Source: Dyadobacter sp. CY326 (lineage in GTDB: Bacteria; Bacteroidota; Bacteroidia; Cytophagales; Spirosomataceae). Taken from it: a DNA stretch of 64,000 nt. Position numbers and translations under genes: made by a program. A model generated the notes under the pieces. That model was not told where the DNA came from, searched no databases, and was given only the letters and a program-made list of their open reading frames with translations. Location of the stretch: contig NZ_JAJUXI010000008.1 of NCBI RefSeq assembly GCF_021390515.1, positions 124,001-188,000 of the forward strand, in the 5' to 3' direction. This document shows, one piece after another, positions 45,947-54,657 of this stretch (within the stretch, counting starts at the first letter, position 1; the number at the start of each line of letters is the position of its first letter).

Positions 45947-46159
45947 GATATGGGTTGTAAAATGCTAATGTACATAACAGCAAATCTATATGATCTCCCT
46001 GCTGAAAAACGATTAACTAATTACCAATTTGTTATGTTAAATATTCGGCAGATTAAATAATGGCAACATGAAATGTTCTGGTCCTACTAATAAAAGTGCA
46101 GCTTTATTTTACATGAGCCGTTTTCTTAAATTTGTTAAATCAAAAGAGAAATTCCCCGT

Positions 46160-47020
46160 ATGCTTGCATCAATAAATCCTGCCTTAGTCCGCGTTCAAAG
46201 TCTTCGATACACGCTTTTATTGCTCATTTCAATTACAATTTCGTCTGCCCATGCGCAGGTGAAAATTGCTGCGCATCGAGGCGGCTTGTATGATCAATTT
46301 CCGGAAAGCGCCATGTCGCTTTTTGATTTTACAGCTGATGCCTTTAAGAACGACACTGTATTTCTTGAAATTGATTTGAGAAAAAGTAAAGACGGAACAT
46401 TTTATCTGATGCATGACGCAACGGTTGACCGCACTACGACCGGCAAGGGTTTGGTGGAAAATCTAAGCGACGAATATTTGAACGCGCTTTATCTCAAAAC
46501 GAAAGACGGAAAAACCACGACAGAGCACATTCCGACATTCACGGAAATGCTGAAATTCATCCGCCACCGCAACGTCAATCTGATGCTGGACATTAAGGCG
46601 CCGGTTCACAGGGAAGTCCTTGAACAGGTGAAAAAATCCAGGTTAGAAAATCGGATGTTGGTCTTAACATTCAAAGATGAAATCACCGCGGAGGTAGCCA
46701 GTGCGAGTCAAGATGTATTCATGTCGGCTTTGATAGAGACGCCGCAGGCTTGGGAAAACTTTAAGCAAATTCCGGTGCAATCCGGGAAACGAATCGCCTA
46801 CATCACCAATAGAACTCCCGCATCATTCATTTCAACGCTTCGCAAGGAACGCGTGCTGATCATGGCCGATGTAAGTGAGGATTTGCGCAACGGGGGAAAA
46901 CCTTTGCAAACAGAGGGTTATCGTGAAAAAGTCAAAAATCAGGATTTAGACATCCTGATTTCTGACTTTCCCATTGAAGCGCGTGAAGCACTTGGATCTG
47001 CTAAGAAGCGTGTTCCATAA
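46160..47020 (+). CDS. Glycerophosphodiester phosphodiesterase family protein
   Basis: A 286-residue exported TIM-barrel enzyme with signal peptide to about residue 32 (SSAHA). AAHRGG near residue 36, FLEIDLRKSKDG near residue 73, LMHDATVDRTTTGKG near residue 88 and MLDIK near residue 143 supply the two catalytic His residues and the metal-binding Glu/Asp of the GDPD family. It would cut glycerophosphodiesters into glycerol-3-phosphate and alcohols in the periplasm. Its last 20 bases overlap the 3' end of the convergent GH1 gene. Confidence 0.9.
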   Translation: MLASINPALVRVQSLRYTLLLLISITISSAHAQVKIAAHRGGLYDQFPESAMSLFDFTADAFKNDTVFLEIDLRKSKDGTFYLMHDATVDRTTTGKGLVENLSDEYLNALYLKTKDGKTTTEHIPTFTEMLKFIRHRNVNLMLDIKAPVHREVLEQVKKSRLENRMLVLTFKDEITAEVASASQDVFMSALIETPQAWENFKQIPVQSGKRIAYITNRTPASFISTLRKERVLIMADVSEDLRNGGKPLQTEGYREKVKNQDLDILISDFPIEAREALGSAKKRVP

Positions 47021-48773
47021 GCGTTTCAACTTCCAGGTCATGCAGTCCTGCAACGCCGTCCAGCAGCATATTAAACGCTTCTTCCAACATTTGAGACGTG
47101 TGCTGCGGTGAGGCGGACAGCACCAAAGTTTCCGGATTAACGGCGAGCGCATTGGCGCACATGCTCCAATCCACCTGCGACTTCCATATCATGTAACGCG
47201 CACCCAGTTTACCGCACCATTCTGCCAAATTTCTAAGCTCCTGCTCTTGTAATGCTTGATTTGTATCCTCGGAAGGGCAATGTAAGACAGCCCAGGGATC
47301 AAGACGTTTTATCTGCATTTCCGAAAATTGCTGCCCGCCTGCCTTGCCGATTGTGACGAATCGGATGTTCCTGTTCTGGCAAATTTCGCGCGCTGCATTG
47401 GCGAAATCGCCGCATTCGTCCAGGATCAGCACGGGCTGGCAATCACTTTCTGTTTCCGGCGTCGGCTCCAAGGAATCGTCTCTCCACGAAGACAGCAGCC
47501 GGCCGTCGCGCTGCCACCAGCCTTTGCGTCCGAGCACAGGATGCGCGAAAGTAAGCCCGGCATTGTGTGCTTCAATCATCTTTGCCAGCGCCGTCGGCCT
47601 GAGCTGATTATTACTGACATCAAAAACCCCGGCTTCATACACGCCCCAGGGTTGGGTTACGAGCTCATTCCAGCCATAAAGTCCCAGCAAAGCCCACACC
47701 GTGACAGCTCTTATATCCACGCCTTCGGACCGCAAAAGCGCCGTTGTTTCCAGCATTTGCTTCAACCAACGCATTTGCTCTTCCCGCGTGCTGTATAAGT
47801 GACATTCGGTGATGGTCATTGGTAAGCCAAGACGCTCCCAAGCCTCCCGGATCAGCACGCCTGGCCCCGTTGGCTCATCAAGCCGGACCCTCGCAACCTC
47901 CACATCGCTGTATTCGTGAATGCCGTTTCCACCATGCGTTTTTGGATCATACTTGTGCAGATTTTCGTCTAGATGGCGCTCAGAGGTCATGTAATAATTG
48001 AACCCGGCGATGGCAGGTTTGCAGTTATTTTCCTGGAAATAACGCAGTTGCTCCGGATCAACGCCGGCTTCAACCATGCGTTTCCACATGTTATGTTCCG
48101 GTGTCAGCGTTCCGCATATTAATTCATAAGAAAGCCACCTGCGCTCATTTTCGTGCTCGGTCTGATAACGCAGCACCGGTGTGCCGTAACTTTTGCCCAG
48201 GTCGTCTGTCTGGATCAGTTCTGCTTTCGGATTAATCTTGCGGATTGCGCGCATAGCCAGCACCGTGGCCTTGCATTCACTCATCAGAATTTTGTAAAAA
48301 CTCAATTCATCTTGAAAGTGTGGATACCAATGCCCATATAAGCCACAAAATCGGGCTGTCGTAAGTGGTTCATTTACTGGCGTATAGTGAGAAATCCACG
48401 GAAATTTCCGGGCAACCTGTGCGGCGTAATCTGCGAGGCCTTCTTCAAAACTGCCGTCGAAAAAGTTCACGTGCCTGGGTCCGCTTCCGTGATGCACAAG
48501 GCCCGCAATGATCGTCATTCCCGATTCGCGGATCTGCTGCAATTTTGTTTCGGTGCAACGCCAGTCAATTTCTGCACCTGGCTCCGGCTGATGCCTTTCC
48601 CATATAACAGGATAACGCAAGGTCTTAATTCCGAGCGAGGCAATCAGGCCAATGTCGCCATCGCGATCATAATGTCCCGCATATTCCAGCTGGTCGAAGT
48701 AACTGTCGTTCACCCGATTTATCGTACATTCGAGTCCTCCCCAAATTTCAATAGTATTGTTAGATGTTTCCAT
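47001..48773 (-). CDS. GH1-type glycosidase fused to a shortened RmlD-like domain
   Basis: A 590-residue cytoplasmic protein. Residues of about 8-395 form a GH1 barrel: an IEIWGGLECTINRV start, LRYPVIWERHQP, TPVNEPLT with the acid/base Glu near residue 133, a central DDLGK block and ITECHLYST with the nucleophile Glu near residue 330. Residues of about 430-590 resemble part of a sugar-nucleotide reductase fold (PVLILDECGDFANAA, VTIGKAGG, YMIWKSQVDW). Proteins with this fusion usually carry a full dTDP-4-dehydrorhamnose-reductase-like domain and are around 730 residues, so this tail is short or degenerate. A LacI-type palindrome precedes the start. Confidence 0.75.
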   Translation of the reverse strand: METSNNTIEIWGGLECTINRVNDSYFDQLEYAGHYDRDGDIGLIASLGIKTLRYPVIWERHQPEPGAEIDWRCTETKLQQIRESGMTIIAGLVHHGSGPRHVNFFDGSFEEGLADYAAQVARKFPWISHYTPVNEPLTTARFCGLYGHWYPHFQDELSFYKILMSECKATVLAMRAIRKINPKAELIQTDDLGKSYGTPVLRYQTEHENERRWLSYELICGTLTPEHNMWKRMVEAGVDPEQLRYFQENNCKPAIAGFNYYMTSERHLDENLHKYDPKTHGGNGIHEYSDVEVARVRLDEPTGPGVLIREAWERLGLPMTITECHLYSTREEQMRWLKQMLETTALLRSEGVDIRAVTVWALLGLYGWNELVTQPWGVYEAGVFDVSNNQLRPTALAKMIEAHNAGLTFAHPVLGRKGWWQRDGRLLSSWRDDSLEPTPETESDCQPVLILDECGDFANAAREICQNRNIRFVTIGKAGGQQFSEMQIKRLDPWAVLHCPSEDTNQALQEQELRNLAEWCGKLGARYMIWKSQVDWSMCANALAVNPETLVLSASPQHTSQMLEEAFNMLLDGVAGLHDLEVETLMEHAS

Positions 48774-48790
48774 AATGGCTCCATTAGGTC

Positions 48791-48818
48791 AAAAGCGCTT
48801 TTCACGAGTCCTGTGAAA
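48791..48818. promoter_or_regulatory. LacI-type palindrome and second inverted repeat ahead of GH1 gene
   Basis: AAAAGCGCTTTT at 48791-48802 is a perfect 12-bp palindrome within TGAAAAGCGCTTTTGA on the minus strand, the form bound by LacI/CcpA-family regulators. It is overlapped by TTTCAC-7 nt-GTGAAA (48800-48818). Both lie 17-45 bp upstream of the GH1 ATG, a place for repression. The regulator gene is not in the window. Confidence 0.55.
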
Positions 48819-48937
48819 GTTGCGGCGCTTGTAATAAATCCCATACCAAACCCAGCGACAATCCGCTAAATTTTGAATTTTGTCCCTAATGTGGTGCTAA
48901 TGGCGCCAGTTTACAGAAAACTGATAGACAATAGTGC

Positions 48938-48977
48938 GCAGCGTTACAATATCAGGTTTTCTGATCTGTAACGCTGC
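48938..48977. terminator. Long hairpin downstream of the sulfatase gene
   Basis: GCAGCGTTACA pairs with TGTAACGCTGC (11 bp); inside it ATCAG pairs with CTGAT around a GTTTT loop. It lies 15 bp past the sulfatase stop. There is no T run on the minus strand, so it may end transcription weakly or protect the mRNA 3' end. Confidence 0.6.
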
Positions 48978-48992
48978 TTATTCGCAGCTTCC

Positions 48993-51296
48993 TTATTTCA
49001 AGCTTTGTTGAGCCGGTCTGAAATCGATGGTTACCTGATTAATTTTACCTGAAAATGCAAACGGGACTTTATAACTGTCGGCAACCGGCGTCAAATCGTC
49101 GTAGCCAACATTCACACCTTCGTGCAGACAGACATAACCCGTCGTCTTTTCCAGTTTTGACTCCCCTACTTTGTCATTGTTGGCAAAAAGCGTGATTTGT
49201 CCTGCGCCTTGCTCGTCGTAAACCACATCGGCGCGGAGCTGCACGCGGCCGCTTGGCAATGTTGCACTTTCAGAAGTCACTGCATATTTGGTCCCGTCGC
49301 CGACTGCGTAAACAAAGTTCAGTTTCCGGTTTTGTACAAAAAAGCTGAGCCCACCTTCAAAGCCACCGCGGGATAGCAAAACGCCTTCCGTTTCCACTCC
49401 GGGCAAATCCACGTCCGCAACCAGACTAAACGATCTTTTATTCGCAAACGGGCCAGCCACGTCGACAATGGTCGATTGTCCCGGACGAAGCACAATGCGG
49501 TCCAGGTCCTTGTATGCGGTTTGCAAAGTGTAACCCTGCGTGCCGTCTTTTAGCGGATAGACATTGTATTTATTGGCTTCGCTGTCGAACAATGCACGCA
49601 ATTCTTTTAGCTTGGCGGGTTGCTGCTCAGTAAGGTCGGTTATTTCGTTGAAATCCTCTTTCAGGTTGTACAACTGCCATTTGTCATCTTCAAAAGGCTG
49701 ACCTTTTACGTGCAGTGCGCCCGCTTTCCAGCCGTCTTTATAAATCGCCCGCGAGCCGTGGATTTCGTAATATTGCTGCGTGTGACGGTCTTTCGCGGCC
49801 GCATCATTCAAGCTGTAAGCCAGACTCGTTCCCTCGATTGCATCCTGTTTGTAGCCATTGACGCTTTCGGGCGCTTTTGCACCAATAAGTTCGAGCGTCG
49901 TGGGGAGAATGTCGATCACATGGCCATATTGGTTGCGGATGCCGCCTTTTTCCTTAATGCCTTTTGGATAAAAAACAATTAGCGGATTATGCGTGCCGCC
50001 TTCGGAATTTGCATCTTGCTTCCACTGACGGAAAGGCACATTGGTCGCTGCTGCCCACCCGAGCGGATAATTGACTTTGGAATATTCCGACCCAATCAAA
50101 TCAATGTTTTCCAAATTCTTCTTCAATCGCTGCTCCTCGGAAATGCCCGCGCCGTAATTGTTTACAGTCCCAACAAATGTCCCTTCTTTGCTGGCACCAT
50201 TATCCCCCACGGAAACAAATATCAGCGTATTTTCCAGCTGACCGGATTCCTTCAAATGCCTGATGACGCGGCCAATTTCATAGTCCGTGTATTCCAGAAA
50301 ACCCGCATAAGTTTCCATAAAACGCGCATACAGCTTTTTCTCATCTGCGGGCAGCGACGCCCATTCTTTCACGCCGACATTGCGCGGCGGGAGTTTTGCA
50401 TTTTTGGGAATCACGCCCAGCTTAATCTGGTTGGCGATCACTTTCTCACGATATTCATCCCAGCCGCCGTCAAATTTTCCTTTGTATTTGTCCGACCATT
50501 CTTTTGCGACCTGATGCGGCGCATGGCCCGCGCCGGTGGCAATGTAAAGGAAAAATGGTTTGTCAGGATTCCCAGCTTTTTGTCCTGAAACATAATCAAT
50601 GGCGCGGTTGGCGATCAGCTCGTTAAAATGCTTTCCGCTTTGGTCATCCTTCTGACGGTGAATGCCTTCCCAAAGCTCGGGATGCCACTGGTCAATGCTG
50701 CCTCGGGATGGAAATCCGTAAAACTGCTCGAACCCGCGACCGGTCGGCCAGCGGTTGAATGGCCCGGCTGGTGTCAAATCTGCCAAAGGCGTAATGTGCC
50801 ACTTGCCCAATGCAAATGTGTTATAGCCATTTTCTTTCAAAATCTCCGCTGCTGTTGCTTTTTCGAAGGGCATCTGTGCATCATATCCCGGCGTGCCAAT
50901 GGCAGTTTCGGGAAACAACCCCATGTGCGCCGAATGCGCGTTCCGTCCGGTCAGCAACGCGGCGCGGGTCGGGGCGCAGATGGCGGTGGTGTGAAAGTTG
51001 GTGTAACGCAGGCCATTGTTTGCAAGACTATCGAGTGTAGGCGTGTTGATGAGGCCGCCAAATGTGCTGATGGCACCGTAACCAACATCGTCCAGCAATA
51101 TCCAGACTACATTTGGTGCGCCAGCGGGCGCCTTTTTCTTTTCGGCCCAGGACTGGTTTGTTTCGCTCAATGTCTTGCCAATTTTGCCTTTATAAGGCTG
51201 CACGGGCGTGTATTGTGCAAAAGCAAGCTGCCCCGAGGTTAATAGTGCGATGGCACCAAACGCAAGCTTTCCGACAGGAAGAAAATGTCTTTTCAT
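48993..51296 (-). CDS. Arylsulfatase, exported
   Basis: A 767-residue sulfatase with signal peptide (residues 1-27, ending AFA). VVWILLDDVGYGA near residue 64 gives the metal Asp pair; CAPTRAALLTGRN near residue 105 is the C-x-P-S/T-R motif whose Cys is turned into formylglycine; LGKWHITP near residue 163, TGAGHAPHQ near residue 250 and VGDNGASKEG near residue 365 carry the other active-site residues. A C-terminal extension of about 200 residues resembles a beta-rich lectin-like domain. It hydrolyses sulfate esters in the periplasm and needs a maturase encoded elsewhere. It looks monocistronic. Confidence 0.92.
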   Translation of the reverse strand: MKRHFLPVGKLAFGAIALLTSGQLAFAQYTPVQPYKGKIGKTLSETNQSWAEKKKAPAGAPNVVWILLDDVGYGAISTFGGLINTPTLDSLANNGLRYTNFHTTAICAPTRAALLTGRNAHSAHMGLFPETAIGTPGYDAQMPFEKATAAEILKENGYNTFALGKWHITPLADLTPAGPFNRWPTGRGFEQFYGFPSRGSIDQWHPELWEGIHRQKDDQSGKHFNELIANRAIDYVSGQKAGNPDKPFFLYIATGAGHAPHQVAKEWSDKYKGKFDGGWDEYREKVIANQIKLGVIPKNAKLPPRNVGVKEWASLPADEKKLYARFMETYAGFLEYTDYEIGRVIRHLKESGQLENTLIFVSVGDNGASKEGTFVGTVNNYGAGISEEQRLKKNLENIDLIGSEYSKVNYPLGWAAATNVPFRQWKQDANSEGGTHNPLIVFYPKGIKEKGGIRNQYGHVIDILPTTLELIGAKAPESVNGYKQDAIEGTSLAYSLNDAAAKDRHTQQYYEIHGSRAIYKDGWKAGALHVKGQPFEDDKWQLYNLKEDFNEITDLTEQQPAKLKELRALFDSEANKYNVYPLKDGTQGYTLQTAYKDLDRIVLRPGQSTIVDVAGPFANKRSFSLVADVDLPGVETEGVLLSRGGFEGGLSFFVQNRKLNFVYAVGDGTKYAVTSESATLPSGRVQLRADVVYDEQGAGQITLFANNDKVGESKLEKTTGYVCLHEGVNVGYDDLTPVADSYKVPFAFSGKINQVTIDFRPAQQSLK

Positions 51297-51548
51297 AAAT
51301 TGAATGTTAACGCGATGAAATAAAAAAATACCTCAGATCTCGCTGCGAAATCCAGGCATTTTACGCAATTAACGTCCGTGGGAATTTTCACAATCACCGA
51401 CCGGCATGCATTAAAATGCCTTTCATACTCCATTCACATGAAGCATTGAGATCTGGTGGTTGTAGCGCAAATTTATGCAAACTATTTATTCTACCAACTT
51501 AATAGATTAAATATTTAATCGTCCCAAAGGCTTTATCAAAGTGATAAC

Positions 51549-53282
51549 TTACACTTTGGCAAGCTCAAAATAGAAAGTGCTGCCCATGCCAATCTCGCTT
51601 TCAACGCCTATGCCCCCACCCTGCGCTTCAATGAACTCTTTACTGATCGCCAGCCCAAGGCCCGTGCCGGTTTTGGAGCTGCCGGGCACTTGAAAATATC
51701 GGTCAAATATCTTGTTCCGGTAACGGCTGTCAATGCCTTTTCCTTCATCGCGAACTGAAAACTTGACGCCAGTTGGCGCGCCCCGGAGTTCGAGCAGCAA
51801 CCTGCCCTCCTGTTGTGAGTAACGGATCGCATTGGTCAAAAAATTGATGAGCACCCAGGCCGTTTTTTCCATATCAGCCTTCACATCGGGCAAGTCCGGA
51901 TCCGTTTCAACCACCAGTTCAATTTCCTTTTGCTCCATCGGGAGCTTCACCGCATCAAGTGCATATTGCATGATCGCATAAGGACTGCTCGACTGGATAT
52001 TGAGCTGAATGTTGCCCGTTTCCACCTGCGACATATTTAACAGTTCGCCTGTGATTTTCAGAAGTCGGTCACTGTCCTCTTTAATGCTTTCCGTCAGCTG
52101 TTTTTGCTCGTCATTCAAAGCGCCCGTTTGCTGACTTTCCAGCAATTGGAGGCTCATTTTAATGGAGGAAATGGGCGTTTTGAGCTTGTGGGAAACGGTT
52201 GCAATGAAATTGGTTTTTGCAAAATCCAGCTCTTTGAACGGTGTAATGTTCTTCAAAAGGATCACTTGCCCTATAAATTTTTTCTGCCGCTCCCCGGTCG
52301 GAATGATTGTTATATCGACGACTTCTTTTTCGAAATAACTCTCTTTATCATCTGCGTAGATTTTGAGCGAAGGTGCCGCGGCATGTTGCGCAAGGCCATT
52401 GAGCCCTTGCTTTTCCTGGATTAAAACGCGGATCAAATCGTTTTGAACAGCCAGATCCACGGCCGATTTTCCCAGCATATCGCCGAGTGACATGCCCGTG
52501 ATTTTGACAGCCTCGTCATTTGCAAAAAGAATGTTTTTATTTTCATCCAATCCAATGACGGGTTCGTGCATGTTATTGATTAAAGCCTCCGTCCTTTTTT
52601 TCTCAATCAGGATTTGTGATAGGTTACTGCTGTCATATTCTTCCAATTTTTCTGCCATTGTATTAAATGAAGCCGCTAACCGACTGAATTCATCCTTTCC
52701 TGAAAAGTGAAGGCGCTTCGAGTAATTCTTCGCGGCTATTTCCCCGATGCTGTCCGTAAGCTCACGAATGGGATTACCAACATTGGAAGGCAGGTTGATC
52801 AGCAGCGTTAAGGCAACCAGAAAACACAATGTTGCAGTCAGTACGATCCCGACAATCGCGGACTCAACCGAATCCACTGCGATATCACTTTTTTTCAGGA
52901 TCGCCTGCATGTTGATTTGGGATAATTCGGCCAAATCTTTGCGTATCAGGCCCGGCAATGTGCTGCTCAGCGGATCTGCTTTGAGCAATTCGTAATGATC
53001 CTGCACCTTTTGCGTCGCCTCCGCCTCCCCTGTTTCAGTAATGTTGTTTTGCTGTTGGCCCAGGTTGTCATCGAATATTTGCCAAGCCTTGGGATTGGAT
53101 TTGATTTCGTCAATGGCGAGCAGCATTTGCTGTGTGTAATCGAGGGTTTTATAATTATCGGCCAGAATGTTTTCTGTGTCCTGTTTGAGGATATAAACAT
53201 GCCTCGCGGCAATTAGACCCAGGGCCAGGATCAAACAAAAAAGGGCTCCGAGCCCTAATCTGAGTTTGGTTTTTATTTTCAT
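51549..53282 (-). CDS. Sensor histidine kinase paired with KdpD fragment
   Basis: A 577-residue membrane kinase: TM1 at about residues 9-29, a periplasmic four-helix-like region, TM2 at about 135-158, HAMP (about 160-215), PAS (about 230-345), HisKA with VSHKLKTP holding the phospho-acceptor His near residue 367, and HATPase_c with FLTNAIRYS, DEGKGID and TGTGLGLAIS. It lies 26 bp after the kdpD gene in the same direction. In E. coli, KdpD is one polypeptide; here the cytoplasmic sensing part and the kinase are separate genes, as in other Bacteroidota. No KdpE regulator follows; the next gene is a sulfatase. Confidence 0.88.
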   Translation of the reverse strand: MKIKTKLRLGLGALFCLILALGLIAARHVYILKQDTENILADNYKTLDYTQQMLLAIDEIKSNPKAWQIFDDNLGQQQNNITETGEAEATQKVQDHYELLKADPLSSTLPGLIRKDLAELSQINMQAILKKSDIAVDSVESAIVGIVLTATLCFLVALTLLINLPSNVGNPIRELTDSIGEIAAKNYSKRLHFSGKDEFSRLAASFNTMAEKLEEYDSSNLSQILIEKKRTEALINNMHEPVIGLDENKNILFANDEAVKITGMSLGDMLGKSAVDLAVQNDLIRVLIQEKQGLNGLAQHAAAPSLKIYADDKESYFEKEVVDITIIPTGERQKKFIGQVILLKNITPFKELDFAKTNFIATVSHKLKTPISSIKMSLQLLESQQTGALNDEQKQLTESIKEDSDRLLKITGELLNMSQVETGNIQLNIQSSSPYAIMQYALDAVKLPMEQKEIELVVETDPDLPDVKADMEKTAWVLINFLTNAIRYSQQEGRLLLELRGAPTGVKFSVRDEGKGIDSRYRNKIFDRYFQVPGSSKTGTGLGLAISKEFIEAQGGGIGVESEIGMGSTFYFELAKV

Positions 53283-53308
53283 TTTAAATCAAAATAGCGA
53301 TTGTGTGC

Positions 53309-54433
53309 TCAGGAAAGGATTACTAAATCGATGTCGGAAGACGACAACTTTTTAAGCAGATTGTTAAAAAGATTAGTCGCTAAAATCACTTTTATAAGCG
53401 TGATATGCGGCTTGCCGACGCATATTGTTGTGATTTGACGCTGCTCGGCCACTTCAATAATGGCTTCGGAAATGTTGGCGCTTTGCACGCGCACAATCTC
53501 CCCACCCATTTCAGTGGCGAGTTTGAAGTTATTGATCAAATGTCTTTGCTTGTCCAATGCAATGCGATCCTGGCTTTCCTTGGGCGTTTGCACGTAAAGG
53601 ACAAACCATTTGCTGTTGTAATAACTGGCCAGCCGGGCCGTTTTCCGTATCACATGCCGGGCCGTATTTTCATTGCTGCTGATGCAAGCCAGAAATTTTT
53701 CCCGCCGCGAACCGACCATTTTGGGAACTTCCGATTCCACCTTTCGCTCCACCTGACTGGCAACTTCTTTCAAGGCGAGCTCGCGCAGCTGCAAAATATG
53801 ATCGGCTTTAAAAAAGTTGGTAAGGGCAGTTTGGATCTTTTCAGGCTTATAAATTTTCCCTTCTTTCAACCTCGTAATCAGCTCATCGGCAGTGAGGTCA
53901 ATGTTGACCACTTCATCCGCAGCGCCCAGCACGCTGTCCGGAATGCGTTCCTTGACTTCAATCCCGGTGATCTGTTTTACTTCCTCATTAAGTGATTCAA
54001 TGTGCTGAATGTTGACCGCGCTGATCACATTGATCCCGGCTTCAAGGATCTCGAACACATCCTGCCAGCGCTTGTTGTTTTTGCTTCCTTCAATGTTCGT
54101 ATGGGCGAGCTCGTCCACAATCACCACCTCAGGACGAAGGCTTATCACCGCCTGAACATCCAGTTCATCCAGCTCTTTGCCCTTGTAAAACAGTTGTCTG
54201 CGCGGGATAACGGGCAGGCCTTCTAGCAAATCGTGTGTCTCTTTTCGGAAATGCGTTTCAATGTAACCGATCTTGACGTCAATGCCGTTTCGGAGTAAGG
54301 CATGCGCTTCTTGGAGCATCCGGAATGTTTTACCAACCCCGGCGCTCATGCCGATGTAAATTTTGAATTTGCCACGCCGCGACTTTTTGATCAGGTCCAG
54401 GAAATGCTGCGCGCTGGGGTTGGTTTCTGCCAT
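53309..54433 (-). CDS. kdpD: KdpD N-terminal sensor part (KdpD and Usp domains only)
   Basis: A 374-residue soluble protein equal to the N-terminal cytoplasmic part of KdpD. The KdpD domain (about residues 18-230) has the Walker A motif GMSAGVGKT near residue 28, Walker B VIVDELAHTN near residue 103 and the block AVNIQHIESLNE near residue 138. A universal stress protein domain follows (about 245-374, FLACISSNENTARHVIRK). The TM, GAF and kinase parts are missing and are replaced by the separate kinase gene downstream. In E. coli the Usp domain binds cyclic di-AMP; the same here is inference. Confidence 0.92.
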   Translation of the reverse strand: MAETNPSAQHFLDLIKKSRRGKFKIYIGMSAGVGKTFRMLQEAHALLRNGIDVKIGYIETHFRKETHDLLEGLPVIPRRQLFYKGKELDELDVQAVISLRPEVVIVDELAHTNIEGSKNNKRWQDVFEILEAGINVISAVNIQHIESLNEEVKQITGIEVKERIPDSVLGAADEVVNIDLTADELITRLKEGKIYKPEKIQTALTNFFKADHILQLRELALKEVASQVERKVESEVPKMVGSRREKFLACISSNENTARHVIRKTARLASYYNSKWFVLYVQTPKESQDRIALDKQRHLINNFKLATEMGGEIVRVQSANISEAIIEVAEQRQITTICVGKPHITLIKVILATNLFNNLLKKLSSSDIDLVILS

Positions 54434-54456
54434 TTTTAAGGTCGAGTTAAAATCGC

Positions 54457-54657
54457 TTAGCAGCCGGGATTGATCTGCTGTTTTGAATATATTTTGTTAA
54501 GCTGAGGCGGCATCAATGCCAGCCACTGCTGCATCTGCTTTTGCTCACGTGGCAGGAAAATTGAAAAAGAATATACATACAAATTTTCAATCAGCATCCG
54601 CACAACAACGTCGCCGTTCGCCGAACGCCCGACCAATTGCCAGGCGCCCGGCTTTAT
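54457..54657 (-). other. Open frame directly after the porin stop, possible small gene
   Basis: In the same frame as the porin, 66 sense codons follow its TGA without interruption up to a TAA at 54457. The translation contains GDVVVRMLIENLYVY and EQKQMQQWLALMPPQL, which looks protein-like. The only ATG gives a product of 46 residues starting MLIENLYVY; TTG and GTG starts are also possible. The opposite strand is open too, so this may be chance. It lies between the porin and kdpD. Confidence 0.3.
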
